DNA of 20,967 nucleotides from positions 1 through 20,967 of IMG/VR virus record IMGVR_UViG_3300034956_000053; one strand, given 5' to 3'. A model generated the notes under the pieces. That model made no database searches. It saw only the letters and a program-made list of their open reading frames with translations, and had not been told where the DNA came from. The stretch's first letter is position 1; each line of letters opens with the position of its first letter. This stretch comes from a virus. A program made the position numbers and the translations under genes. Positions 1-6,160 of the stretch are shown here, in pieces.

Positions 1-338
1 CTACTGTGAAAGGTCAGAGGTTAATACCTACGGCTTGGGTGAACTTTAATGGCACAGGCACAGTGGCTATTAGGGACGATGAGAACGTATCAAGCATTAC
101 AGATAATGGTGTTGGTTTATATAATGTTAACTTTACTGTAGCAATGGCTAATACTAACTACTGTGCAGTTGGCGGTGCGACAACGGACTCAGCAGGAACT
201 GGCAACATTGTCGATAATGATATAGCCCTTAGAACCTATGAAACAGGTTTAGTAAAGGTAAGGTGTTATCGAGAAGCCGATAGCGCTTGGTACGACCCCG
301 CAATAGTTACCATAATAGTCTTAGGAGGCCAAGCATAA
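1..338 (+). CDS. Tail-fibre or adhesin-like protein, C-terminal part (cut by left edge)
   Basis: This reading frame is open from the first bases of the window and ends at TAA 336-338, so only the C-terminal ~110 residues are seen. A GTG at base 6 is in frame, but it lacks a visible ribosome-binding site and is probably internal. The segment carries the string AWVNFNGTGTVAIRD, then NVSSIT and an alternating polar/hydrophobic pattern that suggests a beta-rich domain. From general knowledge this AWVNFNGTGT module is common at the C-terminus of phage tail-fibre and adhesin-like proteins. The next gene carries the same module. Likely role is a distal tail component contacting the host surface. The family identification is by pattern only; the function is inferred from context. 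Confidence 0.6.
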   Translation, partial: TVKGQRLIPTAWVNFNGTGTVAIRDDENVSSITDNGVGLYNVNFTVAMANTNYCAVGGATTDSAGTGNIVDNDIALRTYETGLVKVRCYREADSAWYDPAIVTIIVLGGQA

Positions 339-700
339 TGTCAACAATCAAAGCAAACACCCTCCTGCACTCAGACGGCTCAACAACGACTCAGCCTAGT
401 ATTCCAGCGTTAGACCAGAGAATGGCTAAGGCTTGGGTTAACTTTGATGGTACGGGTACTATACGTTCTAGCTATGGATTTTCAAGCGTAACGGATAACA
501 GTACAGGCAGCTACACAGCTAATTTCACGACTGCGGAGCCTAACGCTCTATACAGCGCAGTAGCATCAGGAGGCTCTACTCCATTAAATCCTGAGTTAAA
601 TGGATTCACCACTAGCGGAGTGTGGGTCATATTTAAACACATTGACACCGCTGTAGCCACAGATGTGACATACGGCTGTATTACTGTCTTCTCCAACTAA
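338..700 (+). CDS. Small tail-fibre-like protein with AWVNF module
   Basis: A 120-residue protein. The start is ATG 338, which overlaps the previous stop (TAATG) and is preceded by a strong AGGAGG at 323-328; a longer in-frame start at 287 is rejected because this site fits better. The N-terminus (MSTIKANTLLHSDGS...) is typical of small phage tail proteins that begin with a short sheath of Ser, Thr and Lys. Residues 29-40 contain KAWVNFDGTGTI, followed by FSSVTDNSTGSYTANFTTAE, the same module as the preceding partial protein (about half of the aligned residues identical). It looks like an independent copy of the C-terminal domain of a fibre. Likely a virion tail component; the exact role is unknown. 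Confidence 0.65.
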   Translation: MSTIKANTLLHSDGSTTTQPSIPALDQRMAKAWVNFDGTGTIRSSYGFSSVTDNSTGSYTANFTTAEPNALYSAVASGGSTPLNPELNGFTTSGVWVIFKHIDTAVATDVTYGCITVFSN

Positions 701-711
701 AGGAACAACTA

Positions 712-924
712 ATGAAAATCATATACCAACAAACAGACGGCAGTGTAGCCGTAATAACACCAGCAGCGAACTGTTCCTTAACTGACGCACAGACTGCTTT
801 GAAAGACGTACCTACTGGCTTGAAGTTTAAGATTGTAGAAGACTCAGTTGTACCCTCAGACCGTACCTTCCGCAACGCATGGTCTGTTGACGAGGCTACG
901 TTGACGGATGGGGTGGGTGCGTAA
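712..924 (+). CDS. Small conserved tail-accessory protein (tail-fibre neighbour)
   Basis: A 70-residue protein starting at ATG 712 behind AAAGGAACAACT, giving a good ribosome-binding site. It opens with MKIIYQQTDGSVAVI and has the string PSDRTFRNAW near residues 49-58, then ends DGVGA. From memory, proteins with 'DGSVAVI ... KDVPxGxxYKIV ... PSDRTFRNAW' occur widely beside tail-fibre genes in marine and enterobacterial phages, with no proven function. Its stop overlaps the next start (TAATG), suggesting coupled translation with the adhesin-like gene that follows. A fibre chaperone or attachment role is inferred only from position. Confidence 0.65.
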   Translation: MKIIYQQTDGSVAVITPAANCSLTDAQTALKDVPTGLKFKIVEDSVVPSDRTFRNAWSVDEATLTDGVGA

Positions 925-1376
925 TGGCTACAGTAATACGAGGTGATGATAACTTTGATAGTGCTGATGCGGGTAAGGTGTTGCAGGTTGTTAGAAACTA
1001 TACTGCTAATCAGGGTTACATTAGTACAACTAGTGCGACTTTTGTGGCTTCGGGCATCTTGGTTACTATTACACCTACTCAGATCGGCAGTGAGATACTT
1101 GTAGATTATGGGAACACAATGAATGATGTAAATAGTGGAGGTCAGATGATAGCGCAGATGCGCATCAATGGTTCAGAAATGGCGGGGTCAAGTTCATATC
1201 ACGCAGGATACTGGAATAGGGGTTATATGCAATCTGTCTTTGGTGGTTCTTATACAACTACCTCTACATCACCAATTACCTTTGAACTTTACTTTAGAAG
1301 GGGTAGCGGTACTGCGGCGTATATTGCTCACACTGGTGGTTCAAACCACATAACAGCAACAGAAGTAGGGGCTTAA
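924..1376 (+). CDS. Putative tail-fibre/receptor-binding protein
   Basis: A 150-residue protein with ATG 924 overlapping the previous TAA. It begins MATVIRGDDNFDSADAGKV, a start resembling those of many short phage fibre proteins ('VIRGSDNFDS'), then KVLQVV, and continues as a Thr/Ser/Gly-rich, beta-strand-like sequence with TPTQIGSEILV (around residues 50-60) and a C-terminal EVGA. The 'VxITPxxxGSxILV' pattern recalls a beta-sandwich fibre head found in marine phages. It is followed two bases later by a small accessory gene, so it forms one fibre-plus-accessory pair of the cassette. Assigned by composition, start motif and context, not by a firmly recognised domain. Confidence 0.55.
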   Translation: MATVIRGDDNFDSADAGKVLQVVRNYTANQGYISTTSATFVASGILVTITPTQIGSEILVDYGNTMNDVNSGGQMIAQMRINGSEMAGSSSYHAGYWNRGYMQSVFGGSYTTTSTSPITFELYFRRGSGTAAYIAHTGGSNHITATEVGA

Positions 1377-1377
1377 T

Positions 1378-1668
1378 ATGCTTGATATAATGGCAGTAAT
1401 TCAAAGTCTACGCCCTAATGCTCAGTTATCAGTGAGAGGTGATGTAGTTGAATGGCTAGACACAGTTCAAACAGAACCTACAGCTGCCGAAATAGCTACA
1501 GAAGTCACACGCCTCCAAGCAGCCTACGATGCCCAAGCATATGCACGTTCACGCAAGGCAGCATACGACTTACTCAACCAAGATGAGATGCGCTATGACG
1601 ACCTCATCAACTCAACGACTACATGGCAAGACGCTATCGCTGCCATCAAACTGGAGTACCCACAATGA
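1378..1668 (+). CDS. XkdW-like tail-fibre accessory protein
   Basis: A 96-residue protein. ATG 1378 sits behind AGGGGCTTAAT; an internal ATG at 1390 has no comparable site. The first half has VIQSLRPNAQLSVRGD and then EWLDTVQTEPTAAEIATEV, with the 'P-T-x-x-E-I' pattern typical of the small XkdW-like / tail-fibre-assembly family. The second half is helical (YDAQAYARSRKAAYDLL) and ends with a region rich in Asp, Tyr and Leu. Such proteins commonly sit directly after fibre genes and are thought to help fold or attach them. The stop overlaps the next ATG (AATGA). Family call is moderate; the chaperone role is inference. Confidence 0.6.
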   Translation: MLDIMAVIQSLRPNAQLSVRGDVVEWLDTVQTEPTAAEIATEVTRLQAAYDAQAYARSRKAAYDLLNQDEMRYDDLINSTTTWQDAIAAIKLEYPQ

Positions 1669-1895
1669 TTACAGTAGATATGAACAAAGCAAAGGTAATT
1701 GCCCATGACGCTCGTAGGACAGTACGTAACAAGGCATTCGCCCCACTAGATGTAAAAGCAACGATCCCGTCTGAGGCTGCACAAGCTGAGGCAGATCGCG
1801 CTGCTATTCGTGAGGTAGACTCTGCACTACAGGTGTCAATGGACGCAGCTAGTGATGCGGATGCGCTAAAGGCTCTAATGCCAGCAGGAGAATAA
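1665..1895 (+). CDS. Small conserved tail-accessory protein
   Basis: A 76-residue protein starting at ATG 1665, overlapping the preceding TGA and following GGAGTACCCAC. A longer in-frame start at 1623 would lie deep inside the preceding gene and is rejected. Visible strings are HDARRTVRNKAFAPLDVKAT and then IPSEAAQAEADRAAIREVDS, a charged, Ala-rich helical protein. The 'RRxxRxxxFxPLDxxATIP' pattern is one I recall as recurrent beside tail-fibre genes in phages of several families, without known biochemistry. With the XkdW-like gene it makes a coupled pair behind the adhesin at 924-1376. Probably helps assemble fibres; this is from position only. Confidence 0.6.
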   Translation: MITVDMNKAKVIAHDARRTVRNKAFAPLDVKATIPSEAAQAEADRAAIREVDSALQVSMDAASDADALKALMPAGE

Positions 1896-1898
1896 CCT

Positions 1899-2912
1899 AT
1901 GAGCTATCTAGGTAGAAGCGCAAAGCTAAGTTTAAAAGCGCAAGAGAAAGTCTCATTCTTAGCCACAGCAGGACAGACATCAAAGACAGGTCTTAGCTAC
2001 ACACCTAGCTTCATTGAAGTCTACGTCAATGGCGTATTGCTAACAGACACAACAGACTTTACAGCGACTAACGGCAATAGTGTCACCTTCACTGTAGCAC
2101 TGCTATTGAATGATGAAGTGACTGTTGTGTCCTTGAAGACGTTTACTGTAGCTGATCATTATAATAAGACAGAGGCTGATGTGTTGTTGGCTGCTAAGTC
2201 TCCTTTGGCTAGTCCTAGCTTTACAGGTACTGTGAGTGCTGATGGGCTTGTTGTTAAGTCAGGCGGCACAACCGTTGGTAGTATTGGTAATGTTTCTGCT
2301 GACCTTATAATAGATAATTCAACCGCATCAGGTGGTGCTGGTTTAGCACTACAGAATAACTCAAGAGTTAATCCAAGACTGAACCAAGCATTTAGTGATG
2401 GTACTGTTGATTTAGGCTATTCAAACTCAAGATGGAAAGACCTATACCTATCAGGCGGTGTCTACTTAGGCGGCACAGGTGCTGCTAATAAGCTAGATGA
2501 TTATGAAGAGGGTACTTGGACTCCTGCATTCGCTGGCTATACAGGAACGCAGCCAACAATAGGCTCAACTCAGTATCACGGGACATATACAAAAATAGGT
2601 AATCTAGTAACTCTTAGTGCCTTTCTCCATGCTGGTTCAATTTCTGGAAACACTGCGGAAATTTTAGTCATCACTGGACTCCCATTTGATATGGCTACAA
2701 CAGGTCATGTATCAGGCAGTCATACGAGTCAAAATCTTAACTTTGTACGGCCCCCTGTAGGCAGCGGTCTGACAGGCGTTGTAGGAGGTAAATTAGCCTT
2801 TTTAACAGCAGTAAATAATGCCGCCCACGGGTGGGAAAAAGTAAGCATCTTGGGTACATCAGGCTATATTGACTGTGATGTAAGAATGACAGTGACTTAT
2901 AGAACAACCTAA
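1899..2912 (+). CDS. Tail-fibre/receptor-binding protein
   Basis: A 337-residue protein with ATG 1899 behind AGGAGAATAACCT. Modules seen in order: residues 1-85, a beta-rich N-terminal part with SFIEVYVNGVLLTDTTDFT and LLNDEVTVVSLKTFTVADHY, known from many marine phage fibre proteins; residues 88-112, KTEADVLLAAKSPLASPSFT, a collar-type linker; residues 171-188, DLGYSNSRWKDLYLSGGV, a repeat-like motif common in fibre shafts; then from about residue 203 a C-terminal globular domain starting YEEGTWTP with the typical GTYTKIGNLV. The last domain is likely the host-contact head. Large spread of Gly, Ser and Thr and no long hydrophobic segment fit an extracellular virion protein. Recognition as a fibre is strong; the receptor is unknown. 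Confidence 0.8.
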   Translation: MSYLGRSAKLSLKAQEKVSFLATAGQTSKTGLSYTPSFIEVYVNGVLLTDTTDFTATNGNSVTFTVALLLNDEVTVVSLKTFTVADHYNKTEADVLLAAKSPLASPSFTGTVSADGLVVKSGGTTVGSIGNVSADLIIDNSTASGGAGLALQNNSRVNPRLNQAFSDGTVDLGYSNSRWKDLYLSGGVYLGGTGAANKLDDYEEGTWTPAFAGYTGTQPTIGSTQYHGTYTKIGNLVTLSAFLHAGSISGNTAEILVITGLPFDMATTGHVSGSHTSQNLNFVRPPVGSGLTGVVGGKLAFLTAVNNAAHGWEKVSILGTSGYIDCDVRMTVTYRTT

Positions 2913-2922
2913 AACTAATTAT

Positions 2923-2940
2923 CTAGCGTGGATGCGCTAG
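2923..2940 (+). other. Small hairpin before the 2953 gene
   Basis: CTAGCG (2923-2928) and CGCTAG (2935-2940) are perfect inverted copies around a six-base loop. No T-run follows, so this is not a normal terminator. It lies immediately 5' of TGGAGAAA, the ribosome-binding site of the gene at 2953, and could influence its translation or messenger stability. The role is inference. Confidence 0.4.
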
Positions 2941-2952
2941 TGGAGAAATAAC

Positions 2953-3213
2953 ATGGCACTAACTAAAGAAATTACCCAAGACCGCATAGAAGTTGTAGGC
3001 GAGTTTAAAGCAGTACAAGTTCGCACCAAGACAGCAGTGATGGAAGACGGCGTAGAGCTATCCTCTGGCTTCCACAGGCACGTTGTAAGCGCAGGTGATG
3101 ACTACTCAGCCGAGAGTGCAGAGGTGCAAGCGATATGTGCAGCAGTACACACAGACGCTGTAGTAGCAGCTAAGGCAGCACATGACGCAGCAGAAGCAGC
3201 AATAGGAGAATAG
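2953..3213 (+). CDS. Small fibre-associated protein
   Basis: An 86-residue protein starting at ATG 2953, eight bases after a GGAG site. It reads MALTKEITQDRIEVVGEFKA, QVRTKTAVMEDGVELSSGFH with an HRHV string near residue 42, then an Ala-rich acidic helical tail (AAKAAHDAAEAA). The 'F-R-H' histidine pattern and the 'tail' composition match small proteins often found before fibre genes in marine phages. It lies in the 304-base gap-free run between two fibre genes. It may be a fibre connector or chaperone; I do not recognise a proven function. Confidence 0.6.
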   Translation: MALTKEITQDRIEVVGEFKAVQVRTKTAVMEDGVELSSGFHRHVVSAGDDYSAESAEVQAICAAVHTDAVVAAKAAHDAAEAAIGE

Positions 3214-3216
3214 CCC

Positions 3217-4131
3217 ATGACCAAGGCAAGAGAAAACTCAGACTACACAGGTCTAGCAGCAGACATTGTAGCAGGAGACACAGCAGCTAGGGCTGGTCGT
3301 AAGAACCTTATTATTAATGGTTCTATGCAGATTAGTCAGAGGGGTGATTACTCAAGTGCTACCGCCATTACTAACGGTACTTTTTATCTAGACAGGTTTA
3401 GACCTTATCGTAACGGTGCTGCCGCGACAGTACAACAAACAGATGTAACAATTAATAGTGTAAATAAGAAAGCAATGAAAGTAGCTGCAACCACTACTTC
3501 TAGTGGTTATATAGGCTTTTATCAAACTATGGAACTTCAAAATATTCCAGTAGGTGAAACTTTAACTGTTAGCTGTTGGGTTAGGTCAAATAATTCTAAT
3601 ACCAGATTTAGAGCAAACGACTTTAGAGGTGTAAGTGTAGATGGTAATGCCTTTACAAATGATGGTAATTGGGAAAAAGTGACTTGGACATTTGATTCTT
3701 CCAGCACAACCCAAGACCCTACTTTATGGGTAATGACTTACGATGCTGGTGCTGTTTCAGTTACTTCTGGTGATTATATTGAAGTAGCAGACTTCCAACT
3801 TGAGGTAGGCTCAGTAGCCACAGACTTCGAGCATCGGAGCTACGGTGAAGAGTTAGCGTTGTGTCAGCGGTATTATGAGGTTATAAGTCACTCACAAAGG
3901 TGTCAGGGTAGTGGCGGCGATAGCGAGGCAGGCTCTTCTGTACATTTTAAACAAACCAAGCGGACTACACCTACTATGGCATTTGTTTCCTATGGTGGTA
4001 CGAGACTTTCATTAACATTTAGTGTTTTTTTAGAAGTAAGTAAAGAGCAGGCAGGTGTGCAATTTACGGGGGCATCAGCGACACAAAGCTATGCATACGG
4101 AACTACCTTCACAGCAGAGGCGGAGTTATAA
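3217..4131 (+). CDS. Tail-fibre protein with carbohydrate-binding-like domain
   Basis: A 304-residue protein starting at ATG 3217 behind AGGAGAATAGCCC. The N-terminal segment has RKNLIINGSMQISQRG (residues 28-43), a well-known phage tail-fibre motif ('NLIINGxMxIxQRG'). The middle is a jelly-roll-like region with DRFRPYRNG, SCWVRSN and WEKVTWTFDSSS, followed by DFQLEVGSVATDFEHRSYGE, another hallmark of this family, then CQRYYE and a variable C-terminal part. This kind of domain resembles carbohydrate-binding modules and is used to bind glycans. The last ~80 residues are probably the variable receptor-contacting end. Fibre identity is strongly supported; the ligand is unknown. It is followed one base later by an accessory gene. 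Confidence 0.85.
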   Translation: MTKARENSDYTGLAADIVAGDTAARAGRKNLIINGSMQISQRGDYSSATAITNGTFYLDRFRPYRNGAAATVQQTDVTINSVNKKAMKVAATTTSSGYIGFYQTMELQNIPVGETLTVSCWVRSNNSNTRFRANDFRGVSVDGNAFTNDGNWEKVTWTFDSSSTTQDPTLWVMTYDAGAVSVTSGDYIEVADFQLEVGSVATDFEHRSYGEELALCQRYYEVISHSQRCQGSGGDSEAGSSVHFKQTKRTTPTMAFVSYGGTRLSLTFSVFLEVSKEQAGVQFTGASATQSYAYGTTFTAEAEL

Positions 4132-4132
4132 C

Positions 4133-4456
4133 ATGATTGAAAACAACACAGCATGGATAACCTCCTGCAAACTACAAAACTCTGGCTGGCTAGTCAACGG
4201 CAATATGTCAGTACCCAATGACCCTGCTAACCGTCACTGCGCTGATGTACTCGCATGGATAGCGGAGGGTAACACTCCTGCACCTGAGTTCACTGACTTG
4301 GAGATTGCAGCTAATACTCAAGCAGAGGTCAATAGTACAGCACGACAGTATCTAACAGACACAGATTGGTACGGACAACGAGCTTTTGAAACTGGTGTTC
4401 CTATCCCAGAAGACATTGCTACTGCTAGGGCAGAAGCTAGGGAGGCTATTGTCTGA
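4133..4456 (+). CDS. Tail-fibre assembly chaperone-like protein
   Basis: A 107-residue protein. The start chosen is ATG 4133, one base after the preceding stop, with GGCGGAG upstream; a longer start at 4055 would overlap the fibre gene and is rejected. The C-terminal half carries YLTDTDWYGQRAFETGVPIP and EDIATARAEAREAI, the classic 'TDWYxxRxxETGxxIPxDIxxARxxAR' signature of small tail-fibre assembly/accessory proteins. The N-terminal half has WLVNGNMSVPNDPANRHCAD. These proteins normally follow the fibre they assist. The stop overlaps the next ATG (CTGATG). Family recognition is good; the chaperone role is inferred from the family. Confidence 0.7.
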   Translation: MIENNTAWITSCKLQNSGWLVNGNMSVPNDPANRHCADVLAWIAEGNTPAPEFTDLEIAANTQAEVNSTARQYLTDTDWYGQRAFETGVPIPEDIATARAEAREAIV

Positions 4457-4686
4457 TGTACGGCATAGTGGTAGCTATCCTACTAGCGGGTGCCAGTGAA
4501 CCTAAGCTGCCTGTGCTAGTCGAGAGTTATGGTACTCTTGATAAGTGTAGGGCTAGTCTGATAGAAGTGAGTAAGTTACCTGACTTTAAGAGAGTAGTTA
4601 GTCCTTTGTTTGGCTACTCAGTAATCAAAGAAATAGAAGGTAGTACCACAATGGCTTTCTGTGTTAAGAACATAGTTAGCATCTAA
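4456..4686 (+). CDS. Small exported or membrane protein of unknown function
   Basis: A 76-residue protein, ATG 4456 overlapping the preceding TGA. The first ~12 residues (MYGIVVAILLAG) are hydrophobic and followed by a polar region, like a short signal peptide or single anchor; the preceding positive charge is missing. The rest contains VLVESYGTLDKCRASLIEVS, resembling short periplasmic phage proteins of the form 'VxSYxTLxxCxxxL', and a second cysteine near residue 69. It sits between the fibre cassette and the lysis-like cluster. A spanin-like or lysis role is possible but there is no lipobox (no Cys after the hydrophobic run) and no coiled coil. Function not identified. Confidence 0.55.
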   Translation: MYGIVVAILLAGASEPKLPVLVESYGTLDKCRASLIEVSKLPDFKRVVSPLFGYSVIKEIEGSTTMAFCVKNIVSI

Positions 4687-4687
4687 T

Positions 4688-4867
4688 GTGGTTAGCCCTT
4701 TAGAGTTATACCCTATCCATGTATCACCTGACCTTGCACCTATGGGTCAGCGGTTACTGGTAGAGCCGCAAACATATAAAGTAAATGTAGAATATCTCGT
4801 AGTGCAACCTTCTAGGGAGCCATATGGGATTCCCGTAGAGTACACAAAGAGGTTATGGATATGCTAG
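4688..4867 (+). CDS. Small hypothetical protein, GTG start
   Basis: An open frame of 59 residues starts at GTG 4688, just after the previous stop (TAATGTG), and ends at TAG 4865-4867. It overlaps the start of the next gene. The translation begins VVSPLELYPIHVSPDLAPMG and continues QRLLVEPQTYKVNVEYLVVQ, with six prolines and a balanced amphipathic composition that reads like real protein rather than chance sequence. There is no strong ribosome-binding site; translation would depend on coupling to the upstream stop. Without it the stretch 4687-4860 would be an unusual 170-base gap in a tightly packed region. No family recognised. Confidence 0.45.
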   Translation: MVSPLELYPIHVSPDLAPMGQRLLVEPQTYKVNVEYLVVQPSREPYGIPVEYTKRLWIC

Positions 4868-5304
4868 CTGAACTTGCTATTGCGAATGCTGCCTTTGCAG
4901 TGATTAAGCAAACGCTAATGAATGGAAAGGAAATTTCGGATGCTGGTAAAGCTGTTGGTGATTACTTTGGTGCTGAGAAAGATATTCAAATTCAAGCAGC
5001 TAATGGTTCAGGTGACAATTTACTAGAAGCATTTCAAGCTAAGAAACAACTAGAGAAACAAGAGGCTGAATTAAAATTCCTATTAAACAAACAATCTCTC
5101 CTAGGCTATCATGAGTTTCAGCAGTTCAAAGCACAGTTTAGTCGTGACAGGAAGGAAGCTGAGAAAGAGAAGTTAAGAAAGAAAGCAGCTAGAGCCAAAG
5201 CACTTCAGGAAAACTTAAGTATTACCTTAAAGGTAGGGTTAGGTTTAATAGTCACAATGGCTGCACTAATAGGTGCAGCTCTCTACATAAAAGGTTATTA
5301 CTAA
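4861..5304 (+). CDS. Coiled-coil protein with C-terminal membrane segment
   Basis: A protein of 147 residues from ATG 4861. An ATG at 4855 is in frame but lies only two bases from AAAGAGG (4846-4852), while 4861 gives the usual spacing. The N-terminus is helical and hydrophobic (MLAELAIANAAFAVIKQTLM); the middle is strongly charged with long heptad-like stretches (EAFQAKKQLEKQEAELKFLL, RKEAEKEKLRKKAARAKAL). The last ~27 residues form one transmembrane segment with GLGLIVTMAALIGAALYI. I recall similar 'MLAELAxxNAAFAVIKxxxxNGK' proteins beside holin genes in many marine and enterobacterial podoviruses. A lysis or membrane-related role is inferred from neighbours; enzymatic motifs are absent. 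Confidence 0.6.
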   Translation: MLAELAIANAAFAVIKQTLMNGKEISDAGKAVGDYFGAEKDIQIQAANGSGDNLLEAFQAKKQLEKQEAELKFLLNKQSLLGYHEFQQFKAQFSRDRKEAEKEKLRKKAARAKALQENLSITLKVGLGLIVTMAALIGAALYIKGYY

Positions 5305-5305
5305 A

Positions 5306-5524
5306 ATGTCAGGAAAAGACGAGTACGAAGCAGGGCAGCTTGCCAGTGCAGTAACACAGCTAAATAAAGATGTAGAGAAACTCATTGAGGCTATGAGTAA
5401 ACTAGATCGGAGGCTAGCATGTCAGGAGCTACAGTTAGCCAAGGGCAAGGGTATGGCGGCAGGTGCATTAGCACTAGCAGCTTTATTAGGTGGACTCAGT
5501 GCATACTTTATGGGGAAGATGTAG
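5306..5524 (+). CDS. XhlA-like small membrane protein
   Basis: A 72-residue protein starting at ATG 5306, two bases after the previous stop. Residues 1-45 form an amphipathic, coiled-coil-like helix (SAVTQLNKDVEKLIEAMSKL). Residues 50-70 form one hydrophobic segment (GMAAGALALAALLGGLSAYF), with a short charged C-terminus. This layout, an N-terminal helix and a single C-terminal membrane span, matches the haemolysin XhlA-like lysis accessory proteins. A ribosome-binding site is weak (GGTTATTACTAAA), suggesting coupling to the preceding gene. A holin accessory or spanin-like partner is possible; assignment is by architecture only. Confidence 0.55.
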   Translation: MSGKDEYEAGQLASAVTQLNKDVEKLIEAMSKLDRRLACQELQLAKGKGMAAGALALAALLGGLSAYFMGKM

Positions 5525-5526
5525 AC

Positions 5527-5621
5527 GTGGATAATAAATTAAGTAAGCTGGGATTGAAGGGTTATTCCATAAGAAAGATCTGTCAGCTACTGTAAAGAAG
5601 AAGCTTAGTAAAAAGGGGTAA
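5527..5621 (+). pseudogene. Broken or frameshifted small ORF
   Basis: Between two good genes, GTG 5527 opens a frame of 22 codons (VDNKLSKLGLKGYSIRK...) that stops at TAA 5593-5595. A second frame overlaps it and continues from about 5562 to TAA 5619-5621 as FHKKDLSATVKKKLSKKG. Joined by one -1 step in the A-rich stretch 5570-5576 they would give a basic peptide of about 30 residues. The first part recalls the 'KLSKxGLKGYNKPKRTPSH' start of small DUF6321-like phage proteins. This could be a decayed gene, a sequencing indel or a programmed frameshift. Evidence is suggestive only. Confidence 0.3.
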
Positions 5622-5627
5622 GGGTCT

Positions 5628-6062
5628 ATGTTTGGAATGCCAATAGAAGTAATTACATTACTGTTAAGCGTCATAGGAGGCGCTGTAATGAAGATGTGGT
5701 CGCAGAGCCAGAAGGATAAGGCTGACCAGCAAAAGGCTCTCCTACAGCAGTTCACAGCCTCTGAGGATAGTGTAGCTGCAGCAAGGGCGTATGATACTCC
5801 TAATGCACAATGGATACGTAGATTCCTAGTTGTATCCTTCATGAGTATGGCTGCTTTTATTCTAACTGCTCCTATCCTAGGGCTACCTACTGTAGTACCT
5901 GTTGAGGTAACCACTGGCTTTAAGATATTATTCTTTGACTTTACTAACACAGTTACGGAGTGGAGGACATTACAAGGTATGGTTACTCCTGAATGGTTAC
6001 CCCATGCAATTATGTCAGTTGTCGGTATGTACTTTGGACAAAGCATTGTATCTCGAAAGTAA
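5628..6062 (+). CDS. Holin-like multi-span membrane protein
   Basis: A 144-residue protein starting at ATG 5628 behind GGGGTAAGGGTCT. It begins with MFGMPIEVITLLLSVIGGAV, a membrane-like segment, followed by a charged coiled region (SQSQKDKADQQKALLQQF), then WIRRFLVVSFMSMAAFILTA as a second span, and HAIMSVVGMYFGQSIV as a weaker third span near the C-terminus. The 'FGxPIEVIT ... WxRR ... VGxYFGxSIV' pattern is common in holin-like proteins of marine podoviruses. Expected role is to form the lesion that releases endolysin or collapses the membrane potential. It is the last gene before a new promoter. Holin activity is inferred from architecture and position. Confidence 0.6.
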   Translation: MFGMPIEVITLLLSVIGGAVMKMWSQSQKDKADQQKALLQQFTASEDSVAAARAYDTPNAQWIRRFLVVSFMSMAAFILTAPILGLPTVVPVEVTTGFKILFFDFTNTVTEWRTLQGMVTPEWLPHAIMSVVGMYFGQSIVSRK

Positions 6063-6075
6063 TTGATAATATAGC

Positions 6076-6104
6076 TTGACTATTGGTTGTTCTCATGCTA
6101 TTCT
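6076..6104 (+). promoter_or_regulatory. Strong extended -10 sigma-70-type promoter
   Basis: TTGACT (6076-6081) and TATTCT (6099-6104) are separated by exactly 17 bases, with TG-C immediately before the -10 (extended -10). Transcription should begin near 6111, at a C-tract. It lies in a 156-base gene-free gap between the holin-like gene and the second virion block, the only sizeable gap on this strand. It implies use of the host RNA polymerase for these genes. Confidence 0.7.
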
Positions 6105-6160
6105 AGTGAAACCCCCACCCCCCGTGATACATATAGAATATATACTACTATAAGGTTACC

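Noticed and set aside
287-337. Longer N-terminus for the 338-700 protein
   Set aside because: It would overlap the preceding gene by 50 bases without a ribosome site, whereas ATG 338 has AGGAGG.
4055-4132. Longer N-terminus for the 4133-4456 protein
   Set aside because: It would run inside the fibre gene; ATG 4133 follows directly after its stop, as usual in this cassette.
5486-6046. 186-codon open frame on the minus strand
   Set aside because: It lies antisense over the holin-like gene, has no ribosome site and reads as a Cys/Ser/Thr-rich shadow; the plus-strand frame has a clear family pattern and start signal.
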